Made by a program: the position numbers and the translations under genes. This document shows, piece after piece, positions 9,115-17,702 of a stretch of 48,768 nt of DNA; the stretch's first letter is position 1; the number at the start of each line of letters is the position of its first letter. The notes beneath the pieces are model-generated. The model did not search any database, was not told the origin of the DNA, and saw only the letters and a program-made list of their open reading frames with translations. The stretch covers positions 1-48,768 of the forward strand of contig VGOE01000008.1 in the NCBI GenBank assembly GCA_016876035.1. The letters run 5' to 3'. Source of the DNA: Chloroflexota bacterium (lineage in GTDB: Bacteria > Chloroflexota > Dehalococcoidia > UBA2247 > RBG-13-53-26).

Positions 9115-10242
9115 ATGGATTTTGACCTCAGCGAACAGGAAAAGATGATTCAAAGGGCAGCCAGGGAATTTGCCCAGCGGGCAGTTCTGCCACAGGCAAT
9201 GGAGATTGATCGCAGTGGTCAGTTCCCGCTGCAACTGGCTCTCGAAATGGGTGGGATGGGCTATTATGGCCTACCCTACCCCTCTGAATATGGGGGCAGC
9301 GGTGCTGGCTATGTAGCCTACTCTCTGGTGGTGGAGCAGCTTTGCCAGGCCTCCATGACGGCTGGGGCCATTGTGGCAGTCAGTGCCCTGTCTGAGGAGA
9401 GTCTCTTCCGGTTCGGCAACGAGCGCCAGAAGCGGGAGTTCCTTGTTCCGTTAACCACCGGACAAGTATTCGGCTGCTTTTGCTTCACGGAGCCAGGCAC
9501 TGGCTCAGACCCGAAAGCGGTGACTACCAGGGCAAAGCCAGTGGGCAATGAATATGTTGTTGAAGGGCAGAAAAATTTCATCGCTGTATCCCCTGTAGCC
9601 TCAGTAGCCACTGTCTTCGCCAAGGATGAGACCGCCAGAATAAGCGCTTTCATTGTTCCGACGGCGGTAACCGGGTTTGTGCTGCGAGAGCCCTGCGAAA
9701 CCTTGGGGCTGAGGGGCCTGGGGACCTCTGTCATTTACCTGGATGGTGTACGGATACCTCAGGACAACATGCTGGGGGCCAAAGGATCGGGCTTCGAGAT
9801 TATGCTGGAAGCTATAAGTGTTGAAAGGATAGGAGTGGCTGCTCAAGGCGTTGGGGTAGCGCAGGCTGCTCTCGATCTTTCCATTGACTATGCTAAACAG
9901 CGCTGCGCTTATTCCAGGCCCATCGCTGAAATGCCAACCATCCAATGGCTCATATCCGAGATGGCTGCCAGGATAGAGGCGGGCAGATGGCTAGCCTATA
10001 GAACGGCTTTCCTCCGGAATAAGGGAGAGAGTGTCAGACATACCTCATCAGTGGCCAAGCTTTTTTGCTCCCAAATGGCCGTAGAGGTAACCCGTATGGC
10101 GATGCAGGTTCACGGCTCGTATGGAACGATGAAGACCATGCCTGTTGAGCGGATGTATCGGGATGCCAAGATGACAGAGCTTTATGTTGGAGTGTCCGAG
10201 ATACAGCGGGCCATCATTGCTAGAGACTTGCTAAGGCAGTGA
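9115..10242 (+). CDS. Acyl-CoA dehydrogenase, possible relocated catalytic base
   Basis: FAD-dependent alpha,beta-dehydrogenation of an acyl-CoA, with electrons normally passed to ETF. The 375-residue product has the family layout. It has an N-terminal helical domain (FDLSEQEKMIQRAAREFA), then FCFTEPGTGSDPKAVTTRA in the beta domain, then the C-terminal bundle with QVHGSYGTMKTMPVERMYRDAK. The usual catalytic Glu in the IYEGTSEIQ motif is Val358 here (LYVGVSEIQ). Glu237 in ISVERIG sits where isovaleryl-CoA and long-chain enzymes carry their base. A GAGGACGAG Shine-Dalgarno precedes ATG 9115. No ETF genes are in the window. Substrate is unknown. Confidence 0.9.
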   Translation: MDFDLSEQEKMIQRAAREFAQRAVLPQAMEIDRSGQFPLQLALEMGGMGYYGLPYPSEYGGSGAGYVAYSLVVEQLCQASMTAGAIVAVSALSEESLFRFGNERQKREFLVPLTTGQVFGCFCFTEPGTGSDPKAVTTRAKPVGNEYVVEGQKNFIAVSPVASVATVFAKDETARISAFIVPTAVTGFVLREPCETLGLRGLGTSVIYLDGVRIPQDNMLGAKGSGFEIMLEAISVERIGVAAQGVGVAQAALDLSIDYAKQRCAYSRPIAEMPTIQWLISEMAARIEAGRWLAYRTAFLRNKGESVRHTSSVAKLFCSQMAVEVTRMAMQVHGSYGTMKTMPVERMYRDAKMTELYVGVSEIQRAIIARDLLRQ

Positions 10243-11432
10243 GCCACAGTTTCACAATACTGAAGTCTTGTCCCGCAACGGAAGCACGAGCGGGGTTGCT
10301 TTCCACGCCACATGGAACAGTGCCCACCCCAGTATTTCTGCCGGTAGGCAGCCAGGGAGCAGTCAAAACGCTCACCCCAGACGACCTTAAGATGATCGGG
10401 GCGACCATCATATTAGGCAATGCTTATCACCTCTATCTCAGACCAGGAACGGAGGTTGTCGAGAAGGTCGGCGGGCTGCACCGCCTCATGTCGTGGGGGG
10501 GGCCTATCCTCACCGATAGCGGCGGCTATCAGATATTTAGCCTGGTGTCGCTACGGCGGGTTACTGATGAGGGTGTCACTTTCAGGTCGCACATTGATGG
10601 CAGTGAACACTTCTTCACTCCCGAGTTGGTGATACAGCTTCAAGAGAAACTGGGGGCCGACATCATTATGCCCCTGGACGAATGCCCTCCCTACAGCAAT
10701 AATCAAAACCTCATTCTTGAAGCCATGCGAAGGACGCACCACTGGGCGGAAAGGTCCCTGAGGAATCATCATCGAGAAGGGCAGGCCCTTTACGGTATTG
10801 TACAAGGCGGCACCCTTGTTGAACTACGACGGGAGTCGGCTTGTTTTCTCACTTCGCTAGGATTTCCCGGTTATAGTATCGGTGGCTTGAGCCTGGGCGA
10901 ACCGAAGGAAGCGATGCTGGCTGTGCTGGAGGAAACGGTAGCTTGCCTTCCCAAGGACAAACCCCGATACCTTATGGGGGTGGGTTCACCGGAGGACATC
11001 TTTGAGGGCGTGGCCAGAGGGGTGGACATGTTTGATAGTGCTCTGCCCACCCGCACCGCTCGCAACGGCAGCCTGTTCACCATGTTGGGCAGGCACAATG
11101 TTCAGAATGTGTGCTACAAGGATATGACCGGCCCTATTGATAACCGGTGTGATTGCTACACCTGCCACAACTTTTCAGCCGCCTATCTACATCACTTGTT
11201 CAAGTCGAGAGAGCTTTTGGCATACAGGCTAGCCACGATTCACAACCTGCATTTCATTATCAGCTTAACAGAACGGATAAGGAAGGCTATCCTAGAGGGC
11301 ACATTCGCCACCATGAAGCAGTCTTTTCTGGGAAGCTATCAGACAACCAACGAGGAGACGAGGATAGCCCAGAAGAAGAAATGGCTGGAGTCACGTGTCG
11401 GGCTTGACAGCCCGACATCGCCTGTACAATGA
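10239..11432 (+). CDS. tgt: tRNA-guanine transglycosylase (queuosine)
   Basis: Exchanges G34 for preQ1 in GUN-anticodon tRNAs. The 397-residue product carries the bacterial Tgt landmarks. These are LTDSGGYQIFSL with the base Asp, LDECPPY, the YGIVQGG strand and GVDMFDSALPTRTARNG with the nucleophile Asp. The zinc site CDCYTC with a downstream LHHLFKSRELL completes the set. It starts with GTG 10239, overlapping the acyl-CoA dehydrogenase stop by 4 bases. A run of eight G occurs near 10495-10502. The 3' end of the gene contains an 8-bp hairpin (11396-11417, TGTCGGGC/GCCCGACA) without a T tract. Confidence 0.97.
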   Translation: MSHSFTILKSCPATEARAGLLSTPHGTVPTPVFLPVGSQGAVKTLTPDDLKMIGATIILGNAYHLYLRPGTEVVEKVGGLHRLMSWGGPILTDSGGYQIFSLVSLRRVTDEGVTFRSHIDGSEHFFTPELVIQLQEKLGADIIMPLDECPPYSNNQNLILEAMRRTHHWAERSLRNHHREGQALYGIVQGGTLVELRRESACFLTSLGFPGYSIGGLSLGEPKEAMLAVLEETVACLPKDKPRYLMGVGSPEDIFEGVARGVDMFDSALPTRTARNGSLFTMLGRHNVQNVCYKDMTGPIDNRCDCYTCHNFSAAYLHHLFKSRELLAYRLATIHNLHFIISLTERIRKAILEGTFATMKQSFLGSYQTTNEETRIAQKKKWLESRVGLDSPTSPVQ

Positions 11433-11520
11433 GTGGCTGCGAGTTTACCCATGCACCGGTGTGTGCAGAAAGGCAGGTCGTATTCATGAGCCAGCTTTAC
11501 ACTGAGGCGCTAACTAGGCG

Positions 11521-11550
11521 TTGACATCAGGGCTCACGTAGTAATACGAT
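11521..11550 (+). promoter_or_regulatory. Promoter for degV
   Basis: A perfect -35 TTGACA (11521-11526) and an 18-base spacer precede TACGAT (11545-11550). The expected start site near 11557 lies 20-odd bases before the degV ATG. This rules out the upstream in-frame GTG at 11553 as the start. The rest of 11433-11579 holds no gene I can see. Confidence 0.6.
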
Positions 11551-11579
11551 TTGTGAGGCGCGAAGGATTCTATGATTCT

Positions 11580-12437
11580 ATGAGCAAGGTGGCGATCATT
11601 GCGGATAGCATAGCTTGCCTGCCGAGAGACATGGTGGAGAGGTACGGAATCTACTTGGTTACGCCTAACATCTATTTCGATGGCCGGGCGTATCGTGACT
11701 GGTTAGACATAAGCCCTGCTGAGGCTTATCAACTGCTGGAGAAGGCACCCGACCGGTTCTCGACTGCCGCCCCACCACCTGAAGATTTTGCGCAGGCTTA
11801 CCGTATGCTGAGCAAGAGTGCCGACAGCATCCTCTGCATCACCCTTTCGGCCAAAATGAGTACGCTGTATAACACTGCCGTCGCTGCTAGAGAGCAAGTA
11901 AAGGGGGAGTTGGCTAGTACTACTATTGAGGTGTTGGATTCTGGGATAGTTACCGGAGCAGAGGGCTTTGTTGTCCTCGCTGCTGCTCGAGCTGCAGCGG
12001 AAGGAAAGGGGCTGGTAGAGGCTATTGAAGCGGCGGAGGAACTGAAGAAAAGAGTGGAGCTGGTGTTTGTTCTGGAAACCATTCGTCATGCCTATCGAAC
12101 GGGACGGATACCGAAAATAGCCACTCAGGTCGGCGCGTGGCTTAGTATTAAGCCAGTGCTAAGCTGGGGAAACGGCGTAGCTCATTTCAACGGCATGACT
12201 AGAAGCAAAGAGAAAGGGGTTGATCTACTGCTGAAGGTAATGCGCAGAAAGGTAGGTACAAAGCCCGTGCACGTGGCGGTTCACCATGCCAACGCACAGG
12301 AGGAGGGCGAAAGGCTTATGGGACGTGTGCGAGCGCAATTTGATTGCATTGAGGCGTGGCTCACCGAGTTTAGTCCCGTAATGGGCTACTGTACCGGGAG
12401 CGGGGTCCTGGGCCTTGCCTTCTATACTGAGAATTAG
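11580..12437 (+). CDS. DegV family fatty acid-binding protein
   Basis: A 285-residue EDD-fold protein that in characterised relatives binds a fatty acid, for example to present it to fatty acid kinase FakA. The sequence shows the DegV pattern: IIADSIACLPRDMVERYGIYLVTPNIYFDGRAYRD at the N terminus, then ILCITLSAKMSTLYNTAVAARE. DSGIVTGAEGFVVLAAARAA and the C-terminal RTGRIPKIATQVGAWLSIKPVL complete the match. ATG 11580 is chosen because of the promoter upstream and a GAAGGA Shine-Dalgarno. It appears monocistronic; no FakA kinase is nearby. Confidence 0.88.
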   Translation: MSKVAIIADSIACLPRDMVERYGIYLVTPNIYFDGRAYRDWLDISPAEAYQLLEKAPDRFSTAAPPPEDFAQAYRMLSKSADSILCITLSAKMSTLYNTAVAAREQVKGELASTTIEVLDSGIVTGAEGFVVLAAARAAAEGKGLVEAIEAAEELKKRVELVFVLETIRHAYRTGRIPKIATQVGAWLSIKPVLSWGNGVAHFNGMTRSKEKGVDLLLKVMRRKVGTKPVHVAVHHANAQEEGERLMGRVRAQFDCIEAWLTEFSPVMGYCTGSGVLGLAFYTEN

Positions 12438-12477
12438 TGTTGTGTCTGGTGGTAATTTCCCAAAAGGGCGATGTATC

Positions 12478-12507
12478 TTGCCTGAAGTGAAGCAGTTGTG
12501 ATATTCT
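12478..12507 (+). promoter_or_regulatory. Candidate promoter for the padR-like gene
   Basis: TTGCCT (12478-12483) and TATTCT (12502-12507) are separated by 18 bases, about 40 bases upstream of the PadR start. Both boxes match consensus only partly. PadR regulators often repress their own promoter, but I see no clear inverted operator here. Confidence 0.35.
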
Positions 12508-12549
12508 GGACGTTGCCAGAGACAGAGACCAGAAAAGAGGGAGAGAAAC

Positions 12550-12885
12550 ATGAGCTATGGACGGGAATTGTTGAAAGGGAACACGGATACCCTGCTTTTG
12601 TCTTTATTGGTAAAGCAGCCGATGTATGGTTACCAAATCATCAAAGAGCTTAAGGAAAGGAGCCAGGGTTACTTCAGATTCAAAGAGGGTACTCTGTATC
12701 CGGCTCTCCACCGCCTGGAGGTAGCTGGGCTGGTCAAAGGTTCCTGGGAGCGATTACCTTCGGGGAAAGAGAGGCGGTACTATTATTTGACTGACAAGGG
12801 TCGAAAGCTGCTGGAGGAAAGGGTGGCTGAGTGGCGAGGCTTCTCTACGGCAGTTAATCTGGTGATGCAGCCGACAACAGGCTAG
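12550..12885 (+). CDS. PadR family transcriptional regulator
   Basis: A 111-residue winged-helix regulator. MYGYQIIKELKERSQGYFRFKEGTLYPALHRLEVAGLVKG is a textbook PadR DNA-binding region, followed by the wing (GKERRYYYLTDKGRKLLEE). It is of the short type, without a long C-terminal dimerisation domain. ATG 12550 follows GAGGGAGAG. The next gene starts 13 bases after its stop. A pair of PadR and a HAAS/DUF1700-type membrane protein is a common bacterial module, often linked to envelope stress or antimicrobial responses. Confidence 0.92.
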   Translation: MSYGRELLKGNTDTLLLSLLVKQPMYGYQIIKELKERSQGYFRFKEGTLYPALHRLEVAGLVKGSWERLPSGKERRYYYLTDKGRKLLEERVAEWRGFSTAVNLVMQPTTG

Positions 12886-12898
12886 GGAGTGACGGCGG

Positions 12899-13864
12899 GT
12901 GTTGACTGAGCCTAAACGCTATTTGAACAGCCTAAGAGCAAGACTGAGACTTGACTCCTCGAAAAGCAGAGAGGTTCTCAGTGAGTTGTACACCCATTTT
13001 GAAGATCAGGTGGAGGAACTGCAAGGGGCAGGGCTTTCAGAGGAGGAGGCGACCAAGATAGCAGCCGAGTCTTTTGGTTCCTTTGCTACGGTGGGCGATG
13101 AGTTGAATGAGGTGCATAATACCAGCAACTGGGTTCAGACTTTAGTAGCTGCCTTGCCCCACATTCTCTTTGCTCTGCTCTTTGCTTTCAACCAGTGGGC
13201 GAACATAGGCTGGCTGATGATCATCGTGATATCCACTGCTGGCATAGCTGTGTACGGGTGGCAGCATAACAAACCTACCTGGTTCTTTACCTGGCTAGGC
13301 TATGCGCTCATGCCCCTGTTGGTAGTTGGGTTGGTTCTATTGCAGAAGGCGTTAGGCTCGAATACTCTCACCTCTTCCTGGTGGGTATGGCTGTTGCTAG
13401 TCATGTATTTCCCTGTTATTCTATGGCTCTTCATTCACATTCTTTTGCAAGTTTTGAAGCGCGACTGGTTACTAGGCACACTGATGGCCTTGCCTCTCCC
13501 GCCTCTGGTTGGCTGGTTTATCACAGCACAGTGGAGGCACGGTTTGTTGGGTGGTGGGGAGAGCGGTCTACGTGGCCTGGAACCGTGGATAGCCTTGAGC
13601 TTGCTGACCCTGGCAGGTATTGTGGTATTGTTCAATAGGTTCAGACAACGTAGTTTGAAGGCCGGAGTGTTGCTCATTTCCGGTCTGGCTGTCTTGATCT
13701 TCATAGCTTGCTCCAGCGCAGGGAGCGTTGGTGTACTGAAGCTGGTATTCCTGGCTTCGATAATGCTGTTTCTGCTTCTGGCACCGGCACTACTGGAACG
13801 CAGGGTGGCTAACCAGGAAGATGACCCCTGGGATTTCCTGTTTGAGCACCGTCCTCGCGTGTAG
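12899..13864 (+). CDS. HAAS/DUF1700-like multi-pass membrane protein paired with PadR
   Basis: A 321-residue protein. The N-terminal 75 residues form a helical, charged cytoplasmic domain (YLNSLRARLRLDSSKSREVLSELYTHFEDQVEEL, then LSEEEATKIAAESFG), the permease-prefix/HAAS pattern. The rest is about eight hydrophobic segments, for example LVAALPHILFALLFAF, WLMIIVISTAGIAVYGW, ALMPLLVVGLVLLQ, and a C-terminal VFLASIMLFLLLAPALL. The start is GTG 12899 or TTG 12902; AGGGAG lies upstream. The function is unknown; partnership with the PadR regulator is inferred from adjacency. Confidence 0.75.
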   Translation: MLTEPKRYLNSLRARLRLDSSKSREVLSELYTHFEDQVEELQGAGLSEEEATKIAAESFGSFATVGDELNEVHNTSNWVQTLVAALPHILFALLFAFNQWANIGWLMIIVISTAGIAVYGWQHNKPTWFFTWLGYALMPLLVVGLVLLQKALGSNTLTSSWWVWLLLVMYFPVILWLFIHILLQVLKRDWLLGTLMALPLPPLVGWFITAQWRHGLLGGGESGLRGLEPWIALSLLTLAGIVVLFNRFRQRSLKAGVLLISGLAVLIFIACSSAGSVGVLKLVFLASIMLFLLLAPALLERRVANQEDDPWDFLFEHRPRV

Positions 13865-13902
13865 TCTAAACGGAGTCTGCAAAGGGTATTTGAGACCATA
13901 GT

Positions 13903-14592
13903 ATGTGGACCGACACACTAGTAGTGCTCGGAGCTTACCTTTTCGGAGCCTTCCCCGTCGTCTACCTTATTGGCAGAATGCGAGGGTATGACCTTTCCAA
14001 AGAAGAGGATATGCATAGCGGTCTATGGCATAAGGTGGGACGCCTGGAGGGATTTACGGGTATTGCTTGGGATGTGGTAAAAGGTGGTATTGCCGTGGTG
14101 ATAGTAGACAAGGTTTCCGATTTTGGCAGGGGCACAGTAGTGGCCGTAGGATTGGCGGTGATAGTTGGACTAATGTGGTCCATTTTCCACGGGTTCCGGG
14201 GCGAGAAAGGCAACAGTACCAGTCTTGGCGTGGCATCGGCGTTAGCCTACAAGGCGATGCCCTTTCTGTTTGTGCCTATATTGGTGGGCCTTCTCCTCAG
14301 AACGTTGCCTCGGGTTCTTGATTCGACGCAATCAAGAGATGAGCGGCTGAAGTTTGGCGGCCCCCCCAGCATGAGCCTTCCTCTGGGGATGCTCGCTGGT
14401 TTCGCCCTGTTCCCCGTTGGATGCTGGTATACCAATCAGCCTTGGGAAACAACAGTGGGTGGCATTGTTATCTTTCTCCTCATAGTAACGAAGCGGCTGA
14501 CTGCCGGCCTATGTGAAGACCTGAAGACGGCAAGAACAAGCAAGAGAAGCATCCTGTTTTGCCGGACGCTTCTTGATCGCAGCTATCTATAG
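13903..14592 (+). CDS. PlsY-like glycerol-3-phosphate acyltransferase family membrane protein
   Basis: A 229-residue integral membrane protein. The N-terminal YLFGAFPVVYLIGRMRGYDL, the central VVKGGIAVVI and the SIFHGFRGEKGNSTSLGVA segment resemble the PlsY (DUF205) signature. In true PlsY the last motif is closer to FxGGKGxAT and the first contains GS.N.GATN. Here these are changed, so the enzyme may be a divergent paralogue with altered activity. The C terminus is a short charged tail. It lies 38 bases after the HAAS-like gene. Membrane lipid synthesis is the family role; I am not sure it holds here. Confidence 0.65.
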   Translation: MWTDTLVVLGAYLFGAFPVVYLIGRMRGYDLSKEEDMHSGLWHKVGRLEGFTGIAWDVVKGGIAVVIVDKVSDFGRGTVVAVGLAVIVGLMWSIFHGFRGEKGNSTSLGVASALAYKAMPFLFVPILVGLLLRTLPRVLDSTQSRDERLKFGGPPSMSLPLGMLAGFALFPVGCWYTNQPWETTVGGIVIFLLIVTKRLTAGLCEDLKTARTSKRSILFCRTLLDRSYL

Positions 14593-14678
14593 TCACCTCC
14601 TGGCATTCTGGGCTGGCTCTTGAGCCGCTTGCTGCAAAATTAACCTCTTTGACCGTTTCAAAAGCTGAAGAAATGCCC

Positions 14679-14684
14679 TATAAT
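14679..14684 (+). promoter_or_regulatory. Perfect -10 box giving a probable leaderless mRNA
   Basis: TATAAT (14679-14684) ends 8 bases before the ATG of the kinase gene, with TTTCAA 17 bases upstream as a weak -35. A start site 7-8 bases past the -10 would fall on or next to the ATG. No Shine-Dalgarno sequence is present. Together these indicate leaderless translation. Confidence 0.6.
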
Positions 14685-14692
14685 GGCCTCAA

Positions 14693-15280
14693 ATGAGACA
14701 AAGCCAGGTAATTGCGGATGTCGAAAAGCTGAGGGAGGCTTTGGGGAAGCTGCCTGAGCCTGTGGCTAAGCCTGCGCTGGTGGTGGTCAGCGGGTTGCCT
14801 GGCACGGGAAAATCTCACTTTTGCCGTCGATTGGCAGAAAGGGTTCCTCTGGTTATTGTGGAAAGCGATAGGTTGCGTAAATTACTCTTTGACCACCCCA
14901 GATACTCCGCCCAGGAAAGCTACAGACTGTTTCAGGCTTGCTACACACTTGTCGAGGACTTGCTGAAAGGCGGAACCAACGTGGCACTAGATGCTACCAA
15001 CCTGGAAGAGCGCCATCGTGAGCGGCTTTATCACATTGCCGATCACGTAGGCGCGACTCTGGTTATTGTCCGGATTGATGCACCTCTAGAGGTGGTGAGC
15101 CAGCGGCTTGAAGGGCGGAAAAGCAAGATTGATCCCGGGGACCAATCCGAGGCGGATTTGATGGTCTACCACAGGTTGAAACCCACAACCGAGAGGATAC
15201 GCCGCAATCATCTTGTGGTCGATACCTCCAAAGACATTGGTGCGGCCTTGGACAGAGTGGTACGCAGGTTGACTCAATAG
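14693..15280 (+). CDS. P-loop kinase/ATPase (zeta-toxin/YjjK-like small-molecule kinase fold)
   Basis: A 195-residue AAA/P-loop protein with Walker A GLPGTGKSHFCRRL near residue 35. IVESDRLRKLLF follows, then NVALDATNLEERHRERLY (a Walker B-like Asp), then RLEGRK and a C-terminal VVDTSKD segment. This is the layout of polynucleotide-kinase/zeta-like enzymes (AAA_33). The substrate, whether nucleic acid end, sugar or other, is not evident. A conserved upstream -10 box suggests leaderless expression. pepA follows after 24 bases and may be co-transcribed. Confidence 0.75.
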   Translation: MRQSQVIADVEKLREALGKLPEPVAKPALVVVSGLPGTGKSHFCRRLAERVPLVIVESDRLRKLLFDHPRYSAQESYRLFQACYTLVEDLLKGGTNVALDATNLEERHRERLYHIADHVGATLVIVRIDAPLEVVSQRLEGRKSKIDPGDQSEADLMVYHRLKPTTERIRRNHLVVDTSKDIGAALDRVVRRLTQ

Positions 15281-15304
15281 TCACCCGAGGGAAAGGGAGA
15301 CAAA

Positions 15305-16807
15305 ATGGAATTGAAGGTCGTGAGTAGCGACATAACCAAGATCGAGGTTGATGGCCTGATAGTGAACTTTTTTGAAGGTGTAAGCCAGCCAGGTGGCGCT
15401 ACGGCGGCGGTAAATAGGGCTCTGGATGGTGCTATCACCCAACTCATTGAGGCTGGTGAGATCAAGGGCAAGCTTGGCGAGTTGACCTTGATCCACACGC
15501 TGGGCAAGATTCCAGCCCGGCGAGTAGTGGTTGCTGGGTTGGGCAAGCAGGCGCAGTTTACCCTGGACAAGGTTCGACGTATTGTAGCGGAGGCATGCCG
15601 TTTACTACGGACGAAGAGGGCAAAGAGGGTGGCCACCGTCGCGCATGGGACGGGGGCGGGTGGCATTGAAACATCAGCCTCGGCTCAAGCTATAGCTGAG
15701 GGCGCCGTACTGGGCTTGTATACCTTTCGCAAGCACATCACCAAGGAATCCGAAAACGGCGAGATTGAAGAGCTCCTTATCATAGAGAGGGATGAGAACA
15801 AGCTTCCGCAACTGGAGAGAGGCTGCAAGATCGGCAAAGTGGTAGCTGAAGCTGCCAATTTTGCCCGAGATATGATTAACGAGCCAGCCAACTTTATGAC
15901 CCCCACAGAGATGGCCGGAGTGGCCACAGGAGTGGCTTCTCAGTACAACCTGAAGTGCACTGTGTTGGAACGTGAGCAGATACAGCAATTGGGGATGGGG
16001 GCTTTGCTGGGTGTGGCACAAGGGAGTCACCAGACGCCGAAGTTCATTGTTCTGGAATACAGCGGGGATTCGTCCTCGGGGGGAACGCTGGGTTTGGTGG
16101 GGAAGGGGATAACCTTTGATTCGGGGGGAATTTCTATTAAGCCCTCAGAGGGTATGGCTGATATGAAGGGGGACATGGCGGGTGGTGCAGCAGTTATCGC
16201 TACCCTGCGTGCCCTGGCTGAACTCAAGCCAAGAATCAATGTCACTGGCCTCATCCCGGCTACGGAGAACCTGCCCGGTGGTGCAGCCCTCAAGCCTGGC
16301 GATATATTGAAAGCCATGAACGGAAAGACAATTGAAATTGTTACCACTGATGCTGAGGGAAGATTGATTCTAGCCGATGCCCTATCCTATGCTCGGGAAC
16401 GCGGCCTTTCGCTGTTGGTCGATGTGGCTACCTTGACAGGGGCCTGCCGGATAGCACTAGGGACAATTTGCACTGGAGCTTTCACCAATAACCAGGAACT
16501 TCTCAACAAGGTCATGAAAGCTGCCGAGGCAGCAGGCGAATGTGTTTGGCAAATGCCAATGTTTCAAGAATACAAAGAGGGCAACAAGAGCGACGTGGCT
16601 GATGTCAAGAACAGTGGTGGAAGATATGGAGGCGCTATAACAGCGGCGCAGTTCCTTAGCGAATTTGTTGAAGACACCCCTTGGGTTCACCTGGACATAG
16701 CTGGCACTTCGATGAGCGACAAAGACAAGGGATACCTTGTCAAGGGTGCTACTGGCGTGGGAGTGCGAACTCTGGTTAATCTTGCTCTGGCCCTGGGCGA
16801 GGAGTAG
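15305..16807 (+). CDS. pepA: Leucyl aminopeptidase (M17)
   Basis: Two-metal cytosolic aminopeptidase, releasing N-terminal residues from peptides. The 500-residue product has the N-terminal macro-like domain and the M17 catalytic domain. GLVGKGITFDSGGISIKPSEGMADMKGDM supplies Lys and Asp ligands, and TTDAEGRLILADAL is the family signature. SDVADVKNSGGRYGGAITAAQFL lies near the C terminus. An AGGGAGA Shine-Dalgarno precedes ATG 15305. Hexamer formation is usual for the family. Some M17 proteins also bind DNA; nothing here indicates that. Confidence 0.95.
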   Translation: MELKVVSSDITKIEVDGLIVNFFEGVSQPGGATAAVNRALDGAITQLIEAGEIKGKLGELTLIHTLGKIPARRVVVAGLGKQAQFTLDKVRRIVAEACRLLRTKRAKRVATVAHGTGAGGIETSASAQAIAEGAVLGLYTFRKHITKESENGEIEELLIIERDENKLPQLERGCKIGKVVAEAANFARDMINEPANFMTPTEMAGVATGVASQYNLKCTVLEREQIQQLGMGALLGVAQGSHQTPKFIVLEYSGDSSSGGTLGLVGKGITFDSGGISIKPSEGMADMKGDMAGGAAVIATLRALAELKPRINVTGLIPATENLPGGAALKPGDILKAMNGKTIEIVTTDAEGRLILADALSYARERGLSLLVDVATLTGACRIALGTICTGAFTNNQELLNKVMKAAEAAGECVWQMPMFQEYKEGNKSDVADVKNSGGRYGGAITAAQFLSEFVEDTPWVHLDIAGTSMSDKDKGYLVKGATGVGVRTLVNLALALGEE

Positions 16808-16849
16808 GGTTAGCGATCCGCGCAAATCACGACGGTACGTTTTCTACCT

Positions 16850-16872
16850 GTCGGCTGGCTCTTGCAGCCGAT
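16850..16872 (+). terminator. Weak terminator-like hairpin after pepA
   Basis: TCGGCTG (16851-16857) pairs with CAGCCGA (16865-16871) around a 7-base loop, plus a G-T closing pair. It is followed by ATTTGGGG rather than a full T tract. A related GGCTGGCTCTTG core occurs at 14611 after the PlsY-like gene. It may be a terminator, or simply part of the spacer. Confidence 0.4.
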
Positions 16873-16937
16873 TTGGGGTGCAGTTCAGGCGTGGGACTTA
16901 TGGTCTTTAGGGATCGCATCGAAGGGAGGCAAAAGAG

Positions 16938-17585
16938 ATGAAAATCAAGTGGTTAGGTCATGCATCGTTCTTGATAACCTCAAAGGAAGGGCTTAAAGTG
17001 ATAACTGACCCCTATTCCGTGGGTGGTGGGATTGAGTATGGGAGGATAGCGGAGGCGGCTGACATCGTTATGGTAAGTCACGATCACGGTGACCATAACA
17101 ATTCAGCTGCGGTAAAGGGAAATCCCGAGGTGGTGAACGCACTGGGTCACAAGAAGGTGAAGGGAATAGACTTCAGGGGCATTGCCAGCTATCATGATGA
17201 AGCCAAAGGAGGACAGAGAGGGACAAACATCATCTTCTGTTTCAGTCTGGATGGGATAAAGGTCTGCCACCTGGGTGATCTGGGCCATCAACTGGGGGCG
17301 GCGCAGATTGCTGAAATTGGCGCGGTGGACGTGTTGTTGGTTCCCGTGGGAGGTTTCTTCACGATCGACGCTAGGGGTGCTGCCACGGTTTGCGACAGCC
17401 TGAATCCCAAGGTGATCATCCCGATGCACTATAAGACGGCCAAATGCGCATATCCCATTGCGGGGGTTGACGCTTTTCTGAAAGGCAGAAAGAATGTCCG
17501 AAAGTCGGAAGCCAGCGAGACTGAACTCGAGAAGGATCAACTGCCTCCTCTCATGGAGACTGTAGTGCTGAGACATGCTTTGTAA
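16938..17585 (+). CDS. Metallo-beta-lactamase-fold hydrolase (UPF0173/UlaG-like)
   Basis: A 215-residue protein. It opens with KIKWLGHASFLITSKEG and carries the metal motif SHDHGDHNN (HxHxDH) near residue 40. Later ligands lie in CHLGDLGH and IPMHYKT. This is the small, single-domain MBL family that includes UlaG and UPF0173 proteins, with no obvious substrate. GGGAGG precedes ATG 16938. It is flanked by spacers on both sides, so it may be transcribed alone. Confidence 0.87.
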   Translation: MKIKWLGHASFLITSKEGLKVITDPYSVGGGIEYGRIAEAADIVMVSHDHGDHNNSAAVKGNPEVVNALGHKKVKGIDFRGIASYHDEAKGGQRGTNIIFCFSLDGIKVCHLGDLGHQLGAAQIAEIGAVDVLLVPVGGFFTIDARGAATVCDSLNPKVIIPMHYKTAKCAYPIAGVDAFLKGRKNVRKSEASETELEKDQLPPLMETVVLRHAL

Positions 17586-17641
17586 GTGGTAGACGAGTGG
17601 CTTCCTATCCTTTGCTTAACCTCCATTGTGGCGAAAGAAAA

Positions 17642-17672
17642 GATGTGTTTTCTATCTATCTTAGTACACATC
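17642..17672 (+). promoter_or_regulatory. Inverted repeat upstream of hisD
   Basis: GATGTGT (17642-17648) and ACACATC (17666-17672) are perfect inverted arms around a 17-base T-rich centre, 30 bases before the hisD start. The wide spacing fits a protein operator better than a terminator. No T tract follows. Confidence 0.3.
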
Positions 17673-17702
17673 CAACAAGAACGATGCTGAGGAGTTCGAA
17701 GA

